Shown here: in pieces, positions 52,875-61,708 of the stretch
Position numbering within the stretch: the first letter of the stretch is position 1
Layout: each line of letters begins with the position of its first letter
Assembly (NCBI GenBank): GCA_944389215.1
Contig: CALXLN010000006.1
Span: 1 to 64,000, forward strand
Reading direction: 5' to 3'
DNA: 64,000 nucleotides
Origin: an uncultured Opitutales bacterium
Lineage (GTDB): Bacteria; Verrucomicrobiota; Verrucomicrobiia; Opitutales; Intestinicryptomonadaceae
Translations under genes and position numbers: made by a program
Notes under the pieces: model-generated
Seen by the model: the letters and a program-made list of their open reading frames with translations, nothing else
What the model was told of the DNA's origin: nothing
Databases searched by the model: none

Positions 52875-53303
52875 TTATTTTCCCTCCGTTTCGTTCGTCG
52901 TTGCATTCGTTGAGCTTGTGTTGGTTTCATTGCTTTCGGCTTTAGCTGTAATTCCTTCAGAGTTTGCAGTCACGTCCAGAGAAACTTTTGATGCGTTTAT
53001 CATGCTGGCGTAGCTTGCCGCGTTGACGGCGCCGTTTGTACCGTTAATAGAGGCCGCAAGCACGTCAAATGCGCCAATTCCGTATATGCCTGCACTCGGT
53101 TGCACGCCCACGGCCCAGCCACTTGCATGTAGCATATTGTCTTTGGTTGTGATGCTTTGCGCGGCGATTGCCATTGCGCTCTCGTCGCTCTCAGTCACCT
53201 TGACGACGTTGCCGGTGGAGTCATATTCTGTAACGGTTGTAGATGCACACGCCGACATAAATAACACACAGACCATTAATAACATTACTTTTGTATTTTT
53301 CAT
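52875..53303 (-). CDS. Phage-encoded lipoprotein of unknown function
   Basis: 142 residues with a lipoprotein signal ('VMLLMVCVLFMSACAS', lipobox MSAC, cysteine 19). The mature part is rich in alanine, serine, threonine and asparagine and ends in a threonine/asparagine/glutamate-rich low-complexity tail ('ESNETNTSSTNATTNETEGK'). Lipoproteins in prophage lysis or late regions can be spanins, superinfection-exclusion factors or lysogenic-conversion products; which applies here is unknown. AGGGA precedes the start. Confidence 0.65.
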   Translation of the reverse strand: MKNTKVMLLMVCVLFMSACASTTVTEYDSTGNVVKVTESDESAMAIAAQSITTKDNMLHASGWAVGVQPSAGIYGIGAFDVLAASINGTNGAVNAASYASMINASKVSLDVTANSEGITAKAESNETNTSSTNATTNETEGK

Positions 53304-53323
53304 CTATACTATTTCCCTTATGT

Positions 53324-53689
53324 TTAAGTTTTCCGTATGTGCTCGTTTAGTAATTTTTGGACAGCAAAGAGACGATATTTTGAACAATTCTCAAAAATTT
53401 GTCGCATTCCATCTAAAAAACTATTGTTGTCAAAATTTGAATCCTTTAGCAAAAATTCTATGATTGAAGTCTTGTGAATTCTGATATAGGTTTTTTTTTC
53501 TTCGCCTGGTTTTGCGATTCCATTAGTGTTGATACCCTGAAACTTCCCAGAAAAAAAAGCGTTTCTTACAAATTGATCGGAATAGCCTAATATACTACCA
53601 ACCTCTTTGGGAGTGAACCAAACCTTATGTCGGTCATAACCTGCAAATAGATTGATAAATAAGTCATTACTATTATTATTCATTATCAT
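53324..53689 (-). CDS. Small helix-turn-helix-like phage protein
   Basis: About 121 residues starting 'MIMNNNSNDLFINLFAGYDRHKVWFTPKEVGSILGYSDQFVRNAFFSGKF'. The segment 'FTPKEVGSILGYSDQFVRNAFFSGKFQG' has the spacing of an excisionase/MerR-like helix-turn-helix, followed by 'RIHKTSIIEFLLKDS', typical of the wing end of helix_turn_helix_17-type domains. Its ATG overlaps the TAA of the large baseplate-like gene (TAATG), which decides the start. A DNA-binding-like gene inside the tail-lysis junction is unusual; it could regulate late genes or excision. Confidence 0.65.
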   Translation of the reverse strand: MIMNNNSNDLFINLFAGYDRHKVWFTPKEVGSILGYSDQFVRNAFFSGKFQGINTNGIAKPGEEKKTYIRIHKTSIIEFLLKDSNFDNNSFLDGMRQIFENCSKYRLFAVQKLLNEHIRKT

Positions 53690-55491
53690 TAGTTTTCGTT
53701 TTCTTGCGCTTCCCAATTTAAAATTTTCAAACCTAAGATTCTTCCTGTCGCACCTTGTGGAACACATAATTTTAGCGTAACACTTTCTTCGCCTGTTTTA
53801 ATTATTGCAAACGGTTGACGTATTGATGATTCTGCGTCATCACCCTCATCGTATATTGAGTTGAGTTTTACATCAAAAGATACGCCAATAACTTCTCCCT
53901 CCGTACCACTTTCAGCGGGTGTATCGCGAATAAGCGAAGCATGAGGATTAAAAATTTCTTCATATTCATTAGTTTCTGGATTGTATTTTTCTCCTTTACT
54001 TCTGTAATAGTCGTCGAACCTTACGACTTCAAATGAACCGGTTTCGGCTTTTAATTCAATAGAGAAATCAGATGGCAAATGAAGCACTGGATCGCTACCT
54101 TCTAAAATATCATAGAAATCAGGGAATAATTGTATTCCAGTAGGAGTACATAATCCGTAATCAATTGTTTCTAACTTTTCCATCTCCTCATCCCAATGAT
54201 AACGTGACCAATAAGCTGTCGGATAATACTCGGCAAGTTGTTCATCTGTTAATCCGGATGGAGTAAAGGCAACTTGATATTGTTCCGAAATAAGGCTTCC
54301 ATGTTCGTCAAGTATCAAATCTTCAAAAGATATTTTGTGATCTACATTACTGACGGAAGGAGTCATATACGGATATGCTTCAAACAAGATAAGCGCGTAA
54401 GAGTTTGATGGTATATTAACGCCAAGGCCATATTCTTCTGCCGATTGCAAGTTGTTAAAAGTTCTATTTGTCCATGTAGGTATAAGTTCTGAAATATTCG
54501 TTGGACACGCCGAAAATGAATCTAAACGGCAAGTACTCCAAACGGGATTGCCCTTGTTAGATTCTCCACAAAAAGAATGAAATTTTCTGCATATCGCTGC
54601 ATAAGGCTTGGTTTCGTTGATAACCGAGGAAATTGACGTCCCGTCTGGTAAAAGTCCCAATGGGTTAGGTTTTATATAAACACCTTTTACGGCATTACTT
54701 GTCCGGTGTTTATCCTGCAAAATCCACGCTTCTCGATAAATACTTCCGAAGATATTTCGAAAATAAGGCAAGAAATCGAAATAATTTTTACCGATAATTC
54801 CTGTGGCTGAAAAATAAATCTCCGATGTAAGGTCGATCTTATCTTCGTCAGTATCTGTTAGATTTGTTATGTAAGTTGGAAGCGTAGAGGTTTTATATAA
54901 GAGATTTTTTCCATCACGTACTTCTATAACGGCATCCGAAAATGAATTCATTTCAGAGGGAGACTCTGTTATGATAAAGGCGTAATCCTTTGCTTTGCGT
55001 GCAAATACTGACTCTATGAATTCTTTTGTGTAATACTCATCTTGAAGTTCAATCGTGGGGGCGTTTTCAATAAGGTCATTTCTTACTCGACATGTTGTCT
55101 GAAGAACTGTTCTTATTTTACCATTGGCATTAGAATATTCTATTTCAAGATATGCGTCTATATATTTTTTCTCTCCTACTGCCGTTTCAATATTGGTAGT
55201 GTTAAGAGGAAGCATAATATTTATTCCGCCCGTCTTAATACGCTCTGTAATTGTTTCAGAGAACGTCAGTATAGTTGGTGTACCATCAAAACGTGCAATA
55301 GCAACCTTTATAAAATCGACACCTTCTGAAAAAATCTTGTCATAGTAAATTGCTTTATCATCACCTGATTCTAATAAATGAATCTCTAAGGGTTCATTGT
55401 CGCCTTGCATGAACTCAGGAGTCCCTATGGCTTTATTACTGGTTAGGCTTTGAACAAGTTGCTTTTTTTCTGTATCAACGTATAAAATCAT
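53689..55491 (-). CDS. Large phage baseplate/receptor-binding-type protein
   Basis: 600 residues. The first ~170 residues look like the N-terminal domain of BppU-type baseplate upper proteins ('MILYVDTEKKQLVQSL...LEIHLLESGD...IKVAIARFDGTPTILTFSE...CRVRNDLIENAPTIELQDEYYTKEFIESVF'), in which 'xPTxxLxDxYYTKxF' is a common linker. The remainder is beta-rich with aromatic and acidic residues and probably forms the distal host-binding part. No enzymatic motif seen. It precedes the small HTH gene and follows the tail-associated genes, the usual fibre position. Confidence 0.7.
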   Translation of the reverse strand: MILYVDTEKKQLVQSLTSNKAIGTPEFMQGDNEPLEIHLLESGDDKAIYYDKIFSEGVDFIKVAIARFDGTPTILTFSETITERIKTGGINIMLPLNTTNIETAVGEKKYIDAYLEIEYSNANGKIRTVLQTTCRVRNDLIENAPTIELQDEYYTKEFIESVFARKAKDYAFIITESPSEMNSFSDAVIEVRDGKNLLYKTSTLPTYITNLTDTDEDKIDLTSEIYFSATGIIGKNYFDFLPYFRNIFGSIYREAWILQDKHRTSNAVKGVYIKPNPLGLLPDGTSISSVINETKPYAAICRKFHSFCGESNKGNPVWSTCRLDSFSACPTNISELIPTWTNRTFNNLQSAEEYGLGVNIPSNSYALILFEAYPYMTPSVSNVDHKISFEDLILDEHGSLISEQYQVAFTPSGLTDEQLAEYYPTAYWSRYHWDEEMEKLETIDYGLCTPTGIQLFPDFYDILEGSDPVLHLPSDFSIELKAETGSFEVVRFDDYYRSKGEKYNPETNEYEEIFNPHASLIRDTPAESGTEGEVIGVSFDVKLNSIYDEGDDAESSIRQPFAIIKTGEESVTLKLCVPQGATGRILGLKILNWEAQENEN

Positions 55492-55520
55492 ATTAGATTA
55501 TTCTTTGTCAAAAACACGAC

Positions 55521-55919
55521 TTACAGGTATTTTTTCTTTATATCAGATACGCATTCAGAAAGTCCTCCTTGTAAAGCTGATTTAACAACATTGGAAGGAT
55601 TACATGCTCTTATATTCATAATATCGATCGCTAGCTTTTTTTTCAGCTCAAGAGTTTCGCGAAATAGGTTTACTACACGAGCGTATTCTGGACGACGCTC
55701 TTTAATCTCTGACCCGCCTTCAGAAACAGTCAATATTGCGATATTTGAGATAATTCTAAAGGGTTCTTTTTGAGATTTAATATCGGAAAGTCGTGCACCA
55801 TAAAGCACATGAACGAGGAAATCCGACACACATTCTGGAGAATCCTTTTTGGTGAATGGTGCGGATAAAGGGAGTTCGTTTAGGACTTCGAGTTGTTCTA
55901 AATATGTAAGATCTTTCAT
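55521..55919 (-). CDS. Phage protein of unknown function, helical
   Basis: About 132 residues starting 'MKDLTYLEQLEVLNELPLSAPFTKKDSPECVSDFLVHVLYGARLSDIKSQKEPF'. It is mostly alpha-helical and without recognisable motif. The ATG at 55919 lies 4 bases past the stop of the cysteine-rich gene; the longer frame up to 56129 runs in another frame over that gene and is rejected. Likely structural or assembly-related by position. Confidence 0.6.
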   Translation of the reverse strand: MKDLTYLEQLEVLNELPLSAPFTKKDSPECVSDFLVHVLYGARLSDIKSQKEPFRIISNIAILTVSEGGSEIKERRPEYARVVNLFRETLELKKKLAIDIMNIRACNPSNVVKSALQGGLSECVSDIKKKYL

Positions 55920-55923
55920 TGTA

Positions 55924-56199
55924 TTACCATTTATTTTGAGGACAATGTTCAGATGAGAAAAAACGCTTAAATTTCGTGCAGCCACATTTCTTATGTGTGC
56001 ACTCACCGAGCCATAAATTGCCACTAGGTCTCCATAGAGGACAGTCATCGCAAATTTTCTTTCGGTAAAGTCGTTTTTCTTTTGTCGCGAGTTTACTTCC
56101 GGAGGCAATTTCACGCCTAATTGCCTCATAGAAATTACGCGCTTTATCGAATATATCTGCTCTATTTTGTGTACTAGATATATTTTTTAAGATTCGCAT
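55924..56199 (-). CDS. Small cysteine-rich, probably zinc-binding phage protein
   Basis: 91 residues. The C-terminal half holds CDDCP, 'GECTHKKCGCTKFKRF' and 'SSEHCPQNKW', a C-x2-C...C-x4-C-x-C...C arrangement expected of a zinc ribbon. Similar small proteins occur beside tail genes of many phages, with 'CDxCP' and 'CpxxkW' ends. The N-terminal half is helical and basic. It overlaps the upstream gene by 13 bases. Confidence 0.7.
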   Translation of the reverse strand: MRILKNISSTQNRADIFDKARNFYEAIRREIASGSKLATKEKRLYRKKICDDCPLWRPSGNLWLGECTHKKCGCTKFKRFFSSEHCPQNKW

Positions 56200-56720
56200 A
56201 TTCCAATTATACTTGGCCAGCCTCGGGAAATTTCAAGACTGGTACCATATTTGTTTATAAAATAAGATGGATCAAAATCTCCTTCAACAATTGTTCCATC
56301 GTTGTTCACTTTTATAGAAAACGTGTCTGTTGTATTATCAAATGACATACATACAGTAAAAACTTCTTCAAATGATGTTGTATCAAAACAACACCCATTA
56401 AAAACCCTCTTCGTTACATAATACCTAATTTGAACTATGTAGGAAATGCAAGGGAGTACATTGTGTATGGTAAAACTCTGTTTAGCGGAAAAATTATTCG
56501 ATTTTCTAATAATACATGATATACTTGAACATGAACAAATAGACGCCTCATCGTTTATATATAACGATGAAATATCGAGCATCTCTCCAATATATTCCAT
56601 TTCATAATGAAGCGATGGGTTATATTTAGTTCTACATTGATAAGTACTAATAGTTCCAGTATACGATATTGAGGGATACTCAAAATATGGACAATTGCCT
56701 AAGATAAGCATACAATTCAT
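56187..56720 (-). CDS. Phage protein of unknown function, cysteine-rich
   Basis: 177 residues with 11 or more cysteines, including 'SICSCSSISC' and 'NGCCFD', in an otherwise beta-rich sequence. No signal peptide or known motif. Such a cysteine content is unusual for a tail protein of a cytoplasmically assembled virion. It overlaps the 515-residue protein gene by one base and the following gene by 13 bases, so it is part of the same operon. Confidence 0.6.
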   Translation of the reverse strand: MNCMLILGNCPYFEYPSISYTGTISTYQCRTKYNPSLHYEMEYIGEMLDISSLYINDEASICSCSSISCIIRKSNNFSAKQSFTIHNVLPCISYIVQIRYYVTKRVFNGCCFDTTSFEEVFTVCMSFDNTTDTFSIKVNNDGTIVEGDFDPSYFINKYGTSLEISRGWPSIIGICES

Positions 56721-58267
56721 TAATTGTCATTTGTAGGTTGTGTGGTATCTGCATTCGGAGGTATGGCTGGTGCACCTTCAAATGGAAATCCAATCGGAAG
56801 TCCATCTACAATTTCAACAATATCTTTCGTTACGGAATTTATCCCATCTTCACACATTGTAATAGAAGTAGGTTGAGATGTCTTATTATGACTAATCTCT
56901 GGACTTTGATCAAGCCGTAGCAAAAAAGGATATTGGTAACCTTTCCCATCAGTTCCAATAAATCTAACTGGCCGCCAATCAACGTTAACAACATTAGGAG
57001 AATATTCTTCCCATAGTAATGTTTTTGCCCTGTGTCCAACTCCGTTATCAGAATCAATCCAGGTAATATCTTTAAGTTTTTGTTCGGTATCTCCTTTGTA
57101 TTCCCATATAAGTTTTTTTCCAGAACAAGTCGTACCGTCTTTTTCAATCCAGCTTGTCTCAATCCGTTGGTCTGAACCTGCTGAATCAGATAGGACTCTT
57201 ATTGTATGTGCGATACCGTCGGAAGCGATAACAGAAAGATTGACGGCAGAAGATAATTGATTCTCCAAATTACTAATATCCGAATCATTCAGTCCGATTC
57301 TATCTAAAAGGTCTGCAATATTATTATCAAGCGCGGAAGCAAGTGAGTTTATTGCTGCCCACAAGTCCGAAATCATATTGAGGATTTCTTCTATCGTTGC
57401 CCATAAAAGATCATAGAGTGCAAATATAGCTTGAGCGACTGCGTCCATAATAGATTGCGTCAATCCCTCGAAAGAACTTCCCAATAATGCCGAAACAAAA
57501 TCGACAACCGCTTTTATTACAGTTTTTACAATTTCAGCGATGTCAGGCATTGGAAATGTCGTAAGAGCATAATATTTTGTACCTCCTGTTCCTTCAGTTT
57601 TCCCGACTTCAAATGGAACTCGAAAAATTAAATTAGGCGTTGGATACACTCCGTCCTCGTCTTCGCTTTCTTTAAATATCGTATAACAAATTCCGAACTC
57701 GTCCGTATAAATCATATCACCTGAACGTGGACGTTTTCCTCTCGTGTCAAAATATCTTTCAAGTGCATCTCTTATTGGATCAATTTTATCGAGCATAGTT
57801 TCAACCTTATCGTCAACGGTATCGATAAGAGCATAGACTGGTGCCATAATATTCTCTATAAGTTGTTTTACACCATTTGCACTTCCTGCATTACCCGATG
57901 TAATCGCGCCAATGATATTTGAAAGAAATCCGTAAAAAATAGAGGTAAACTGAGAAGGATTGGAGATTATAGGTAAAACCTCCTCCATTAACATTTGAAT
58001 TACTTTTGTCGCAATTCTTATTGGGTCAAGGTCAACGTCTCCAAGGGAAACTTTCCACAATTTAGGCGAACGAGACATTTCATAGGAATCAATCGCTAGT
58101 GTCGTTCCGTCGTGGGTACGCGTAATTCTATATCCTGCTCCCGGATTGATTCGCGTTGCCTCAATCATCGTAAGAATATCATTGAGACGTTCTGCTGTTA
58201 CTTGGTCGAGTAATGATTCACCAGCTTTGAAGCGTTTGAATTTTTGATGAGAGAGGTCTTTTATCAT
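56720..58267 (-). CDS. Phage tail/baseplate protein with C-terminal short beta repeats
   Basis: 515 residues. It starts with 'KFKRFKAGESLLDQVTAERLNDILTMIEATRINPGAGYRI', typical of minor tail proteins, then a helical part (residues 85-340), then at least five short repeats of the pattern x-D-G-(5-8)-hydrophobic strand between residues 348 and 488 ('ASDGIAHTIRVL', 'EKDGTTCSGKKLIW', 'DSDNGVGHRAKTLLW', 'GTDGKGYQYPFLLRL', 'CEDGINSVTKDIVEI'). The repeats suggest a beta-prism or fibre-like tip. Its ATG overlaps the stop of the gene before it (ATGA). Confidence 0.7.
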   Translation of the reverse strand: MIKDLSHQKFKRFKAGESLLDQVTAERLNDILTMIEATRINPGAGYRITRTHDGTTLAIDSYEMSRSPKLWKVSLGDVDLDPIRIATKVIQMLMEEVLPIISNPSQFTSIFYGFLSNIIGAITSGNAGSANGVKQLIENIMAPVYALIDTVDDKVETMLDKIDPIRDALERYFDTRGKRPRSGDMIYTDEFGICYTIFKESEDEDGVYPTPNLIFRVPFEVGKTEGTGGTKYYALTTFPMPDIAEIVKTVIKAVVDFVSALLGSSFEGLTQSIMDAVAQAIFALYDLLWATIEEILNMISDLWAAINSLASALDNNIADLLDRIGLNDSDISNLENQLSSAVNLSVIASDGIAHTIRVLSDSAGSDQRIETSWIEKDGTTCSGKKLIWEYKGDTEQKLKDITWIDSDNGVGHRAKTLLWEEYSPNVVNVDWRPVRFIGTDGKGYQYPFLLRLDQSPEISHNKTSQPTSITMCEDGINSVTKDIVEIVDGLPIGFPFEGAPAIPPNADTTQPTNDN

Positions 58268-58965
58268 TTCTTGTAAACCTCCTTATTCCAACCATTTTCG
58301 CCACTTGATAGATATGTTTCAGTGACCTTATATGTTCCATCTGCAAGACTTGAGTATGATATGCCTGTTTTCATCCACTCTCTTCCGTTGCCTATACTCG
58401 GAATACCTCCGCCACCTCCTATTGAGCCAATACTTCCAAGGGAGGGGCTACTCTGTGAAATGTATGTAACTGTTGCAGAATACCCAGGCACGTAATAGGA
58501 CTTTATGCCGAGTAATTTTGCTCCTAACGAGTCATCTTTATTCCAAGCTTTAAAATTTCCGTCATCATCAAAAATCGCGGCAGATGAACCGTCTTCTCGC
58601 TTTTTTATCCATTCTTTAAACTTTGAATGGGTTTCAATAGGCTCTTCACGCATGGTGGCGGCAACCTCGATTGTATTTTCTTCAGTATCATTTTCCGAGT
58701 CCCACTGAAATTCCGACCCCTCATAAGTAGCTGTTATAATTGCCCCCGCACCTGCTTTTTTTATGGTATAGGATTTACAATACAATCCGTCCCAAATAGG
58801 ATGCGGAGATTTACCAACTTCGGGCGCAAGAGATTTTGCAGCTGAAAACGGATATACAAACCAAACGGCGGTACTTGTCGAAACAGAGTCTTTTTGAATT
58901 ACTAATTCGCCTCGATTTTGAAGTATCTTTACTGTTCCATCACTATTTAATCTGACCTTAATCAT
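58264..58965 (-). CDS. Phage virion-associated protein, probably distal tail
   Basis: 233 residues. A compact N-terminal beta part ('MIKVRLNSDGTVKILQNRGELVIQKDSVSTSTAVWFVYPF') is followed by central strands and a glycine-rich linker ('SLGSIGSIGGGGGIPSIGNG', residues about 176-195). The C-terminus is 'WMKTGISYSSLADGTYKVTETYLSSGENGWNKEVY', a pattern seen in tail proteins of Akkermansia-like and other Verrucomicrobiota prophages as far as I recall. Position after the tape measure suits a distal-tail role. Function not established. Confidence 0.6.
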   Translation of the reverse strand: MIKVRLNSDGTVKILQNRGELVIQKDSVSTSTAVWFVYPFSAAKSLAPEVGKSPHPIWDGLYCKSYTIKKAGAGAIITATYEGSEFQWDSENDTEENTIEVAATMREEPIETHSKFKEWIKKREDGSSAAIFDDDGNFKAWNKDDSLGAKLLGIKSYYVPGYSATVTYISQSSPSLGSIGSIGGGGGIPSIGNGREWMKTGISYSSLADGTYKVTETYLSSGENGWNKEVYKK

Positions 58966-58999
58966 TATGAGTAAGGTCAGATTGTCAAAAAAACAGATG

Positions 59000-59215
59000 C
59001 TATTCTGGAATATTATCCCACATAATTTTTAGTAGTCTTCCTATACCATAAGTTATAAATAATAAGGCAGGAATCATAAAGAAAGGAATCAAAATATATG
59101 TGTTACCTCCAGATTTTTGAACTTCCATTGAAACTAACGCATACAAAGGGAAAAATCCAATTCCTATGAGAATCGATCTTAAAGCGTTTTTAAATCCTGT
59201 CTTTTTATTACTCAT
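59000..59215 (-). CDS. Small two-helix membrane protein of the phage tail region
   Basis: 71 residues with two hydrophobic segments ('ILIGIGFFPLYALVSMEV' and 'YILIPFFMIPALLFITYGIG') and a basic N-terminus. Its ATG overlaps the tape-measure stop (ATGA). Membrane proteins beside tape-measure genes are uncommon; possible roles are DNA-injection helper or superinfection exclusion, unproven. Confidence 0.6.
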   Translation of the reverse strand: MSNKKTGFKNALRSILIGIGFFPLYALVSMEVQKSGGNTYILIPFFMIPALLFITYGIGRLLKIMWDNIPE

Positions 59216-61161
59216 CGCATTAGAAGTTCGTCGCCTTTAGCTTCTCTTGAAGCGAGTACTTCTGTACTTTCAGCTATCTTCTCAAGATTCTTAGTTTGTT
59301 TTTTCGATTCGTCAAGCTGTTTCTCTGCAACAGAAAAAGACGGAGCGTACACGTTACCACCTCCACCAATAGCAGCAAGACTTGATGCGATAACAGTTTC
59401 GCTTTTTTTATCTTTTGAATTTTCTAATAACGAATCAAGCTGTTTTTGGTTTGCATAAAAGTCAACTTTGGCTTGTAAACCTTCTTCTGTATCATCATTT
59501 GCCTTTGCTTGTAGCTCGACTGCACGCGCCTGTAATACCTTTATTTGTTCCTCTTTACTCATTTTGGAGAACAAATAGTCTTGCTCTGCCTTGTTCGCCT
59601 GTTCACGTTGACGCTCAAGTTTCTTATTCTCGTTGGCAAGCTGTTTTTGGAGTGAAACAACTTTCATAGAATGTTCTATACCTTCTTTTGTTTCTCGATT
59701 TGCCTTTCGCTTTTCTTCCGCAATTTGCGCTTCAAGTGAAATGATTTTATCGAGAGTAGAAAGTTGATCAAACGCCTGTTGACGTTCAGCGTCCGCAAGT
59801 TGTTTTTTACGGTTCTCAATATCGGCAAGTTCTTTCTTTTCTTTTTCCGTGATTTTTTCTTTTTCCTGCGCGATTTGTTTTTCAAGCTCAAGAACTTTTA
59901 ACGAAGCGTTCAATCCTTGTTCGGTTTCCTCGTTAGCGTCTTTTTTAAGTTCAGCAATTTTTCCTTCGAGATTTTTTATTTTACCGAGAGAATCAAGTTG
60001 TTCAAAAGCGTATTTCTCGCGCTCCGCGTCAAGTTTCGCCTGTAATTCTTCAATCTTTGCATAATCAGTATAACCTCGTATTTGAGAGTCTCCTGTTTCT
60101 TTTTCTGGTGAGTCGTCTCCCGTTCCGAATAAATCACCCAATATCTTATCACGAGCTTGGTAATTTTTATCAAAATCATTTGCCATTCTGTTATAGGAAT
60201 TATCTAAAACTCCTTTTACATCAGACGCAACTTCAGTAGTTGCATTTTTCCAGGCTTTTTTAAAGCTATCTGCCGATTGTTGAGCATAATCTTTTGCGGA
60301 GGATAAATTACCACTTAACGCCGCACCTAATGCCATTACAGAATATACGACACCCATTACTGTATTCCAAAGTGATTTGAATATATCAACGATTGGTAAA
60401 ACAACAATCTGAGCGGTGTCCCATATTCCATAAAAGGATAGACGGAATAAATCATAGAATGCCCACAATGTGGTTCCCAAAAAAGAAAATACCCACGCTG
60501 CACCAACTTTGATTTTACTCCAAAGCCATTCCCATTGTTTCGCTCCAGTATCAATAACATTTATCATCAAGTCTGAATAAACTCCAAGAGATTCACCCTC
60601 TTGACGTAATAGATCGCTTCCCAACGCAAGTGCGTTAAACAGTTCCTTTGCACCACCGCGCCCTATGACCATTGTATCGTAGTAAGCCTTTTGAGCATCA
60701 TCTGCAGCTCTTACTCCATCAGCAATAGCATAAAATAATTCATCGTTGCTTTTACTTTTTAGGTCGTCAATAGATATGCCTAAATCACGAAAACTTTTTT
60801 GATATTTTTCATTGCCATTTATCGCTTCTTGACGCGCTTTTGTCATTGAATCAAAGAATGCAATGACGTTCTCATCTCCTCCACCGTTATTACGAACACC
60901 ATTGAGAATAATTTGCCACTCGCGCATAGACACGCTGAATTGTTCAGCCTTATCTTTTATACGTCCCATTTCTTCAGCAAGTTCGCCTAAAAAATCTATG
61001 GCGGCGGCAACGCCAGTCATAAAAAGATTAGCAAGCGAAAAACCCGTAAACTGAGCGATTAAGTCCGACTTAAAATTCATCGCACTTTGCTTAATATGGA
61101 GAAGTCCTGTCTGAAATTCTCCACCATCAATACTTACCTTAACTTCAACCTTACTTGCCAT
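59212..61161 (-). CDS. Tail tape measure protein
   Basis: 649 residues. It has an N-terminal region with 'VEVKVSIDGGEFQTGLLHIKQSA', a central hydrophobic segment (residues about 215-290, several membrane-like stretches) and a C-terminal coiled coil made of three imperfect copies of a 65-75-residue unit (about 373-437, 451-515 and 520-580), each with 'L...I..L...IAE.K..A..ET..G......V..L..Q'. Tape-measure length sets tail length; at the commonly cited 1.5 angstrom per residue this predicts a tail near 100 nm, typical of siphoviruses. It overlaps the chaperone gene by 11 bases. Confidence 0.88.
   Translation of the reverse strand: MASKVEVKVSIDGGEFQTGLLHIKQSAMNFKSDLIAQFTGFSLANLFMTGVAAAIDFLGELAEEMGRIKDKAEQFSVSMREWQIILNGVRNNGGGDENVIAFFDSMTKARQEAINGNEKYQKSFRDLGISIDDLKSKSNDELFYAIADGVRAADDAQKAYYDTMVIGRGGAKELFNALALGSDLLRQEGESLGVYSDLMINVIDTGAKQWEWLWSKIKVGAAWVFSFLGTTLWAFYDLFRLSFYGIWDTAQIVVLPIVDIFKSLWNTVMGVVYSVMALGAALSGNLSSAKDYAQQSADSFKKAWKNATTEVASDVKGVLDNSYNRMANDFDKNYQARDKILGDLFGTGDDSPEKETGDSQIRGYTDYAKIEELQAKLDAEREKYAFEQLDSLGKIKNLEGKIAELKKDANEETEQGLNASLKVLELEKQIAQEKEKITEKEKKELADIENRKKQLADAERQQAFDQLSTLDKIISLEAQIAEEKRKANRETKEGIEHSMKVVSLQKQLANENKKLERQREQANKAEQDYLFSKMSKEEQIKVLQARAVELQAKANDDTEEGLQAKVDFYANQKQLDSLLENSKDKKSETVIASSLAAIGGGGNVYAPSFSVAEKQLDESKKQTKNLEKIAESTEVLASREAKGDELLMR
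59421..60045 (-). repeat. Three imperfect ~75-residue coiled-coil repeats within the tape measure gene
   Basis: At protein level the units align as 'EQLDSLGKIKNLEGKIAELK', 'DQLSTLDKIISLEAQIAEEK' and 'SKMSKEEQIKVLQARAVELQ', each followed by a K-A-N-x-E/D-T-x-E/Q-G core. The period is about 75 residues (225 bases). DNA identity is low, so the repeats are old. Confidence 0.8.
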
Positions 61162-61708
61162 TTTCAGCTTTCCTCAATTCGTCTATGATTTTTTCTTCTT
61201 CGTCACTCATAACTTTTGAGCCACCCATTAACTCACACAGGCTCGCTGTGTACCAAAAGAGTTTTCCAAATGGCATACCCCATATTTGATATTCCGTAAG
61301 GTTTGTTTCTTTCAGAAGAAAAGTCGCTCGTGTAAGGATCCATGGCGAGCCAAGCGACATACCGCTTTCGTTCTCGTCTTCCCACATGATAGGTAAAGTC
61401 ACATAATCCTTTAAATAAGCAAGAAACGCAAGTTGCGCCTTTTGAAAATTGCCAATACGCATTCGCATACGTCGAAAAAACCCGACGTTTACGTCTGCCG
61501 AAAATATTTGTTCAGGTGTACGCGAACATATCCATACTGCAAGTTCTATATCTTTTCGCGACAGCTTTACCTTTTCCCCAAAAATCATTTTTAATACCGG
61601 AGAATCCGTCGCGATAAAATATAATAAATGGGCTAAACAAAAAGGTCTTAGGTTTTGCCCCAAGACCTTATGTTTAGTGTTAAAGAAGGCTTCGAGGAAC
61701 TTATCCAT
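61151..61708 (-). CDS. Putative tail assembly chaperone
   Basis: 185 residues, mostly helical, lying directly in front of the tape measure gene and overlapping it by 11 bases, the classic position of the tail assembly chaperone. It ends with an acidic/basic helix 'SDEEEKIIDELRKAENGK'. The N-terminal part is 'MDKFLEAFFNTKHKVLGQNLRPFCLAHLLYFIATDSPVLKMI'. No slippery heptamer for the usual programmed frameshift was identified, and a single chaperone is possible. The call rests on position. Confidence 0.6.
   Translation of the reverse strand: MDKFLEAFFNTKHKVLGQNLRPFCLAHLLYFIATDSPVLKMIFGEKVKLSRKDIELAVWICSRTPEQIFSADVNVGFFRRMRMRIGNFQKAQLAFLAYLKDYVTLPIMWEDENESGMSLGSPWILTRATFLLKETNLTEYQIWGMPFGKLFWYTASLCELMGGSKVMSDEEEKIIDELRKAENGK

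Noticed and set aside
52603-52930. Minus-strand frame 52603-52830 overlapping the holin-like gene
   Set aside because: It runs in another frame over the 62-residue protein, which has a strong GGAGGG site and membrane segment; the alternative product is arginine/serine-rich and featureless.
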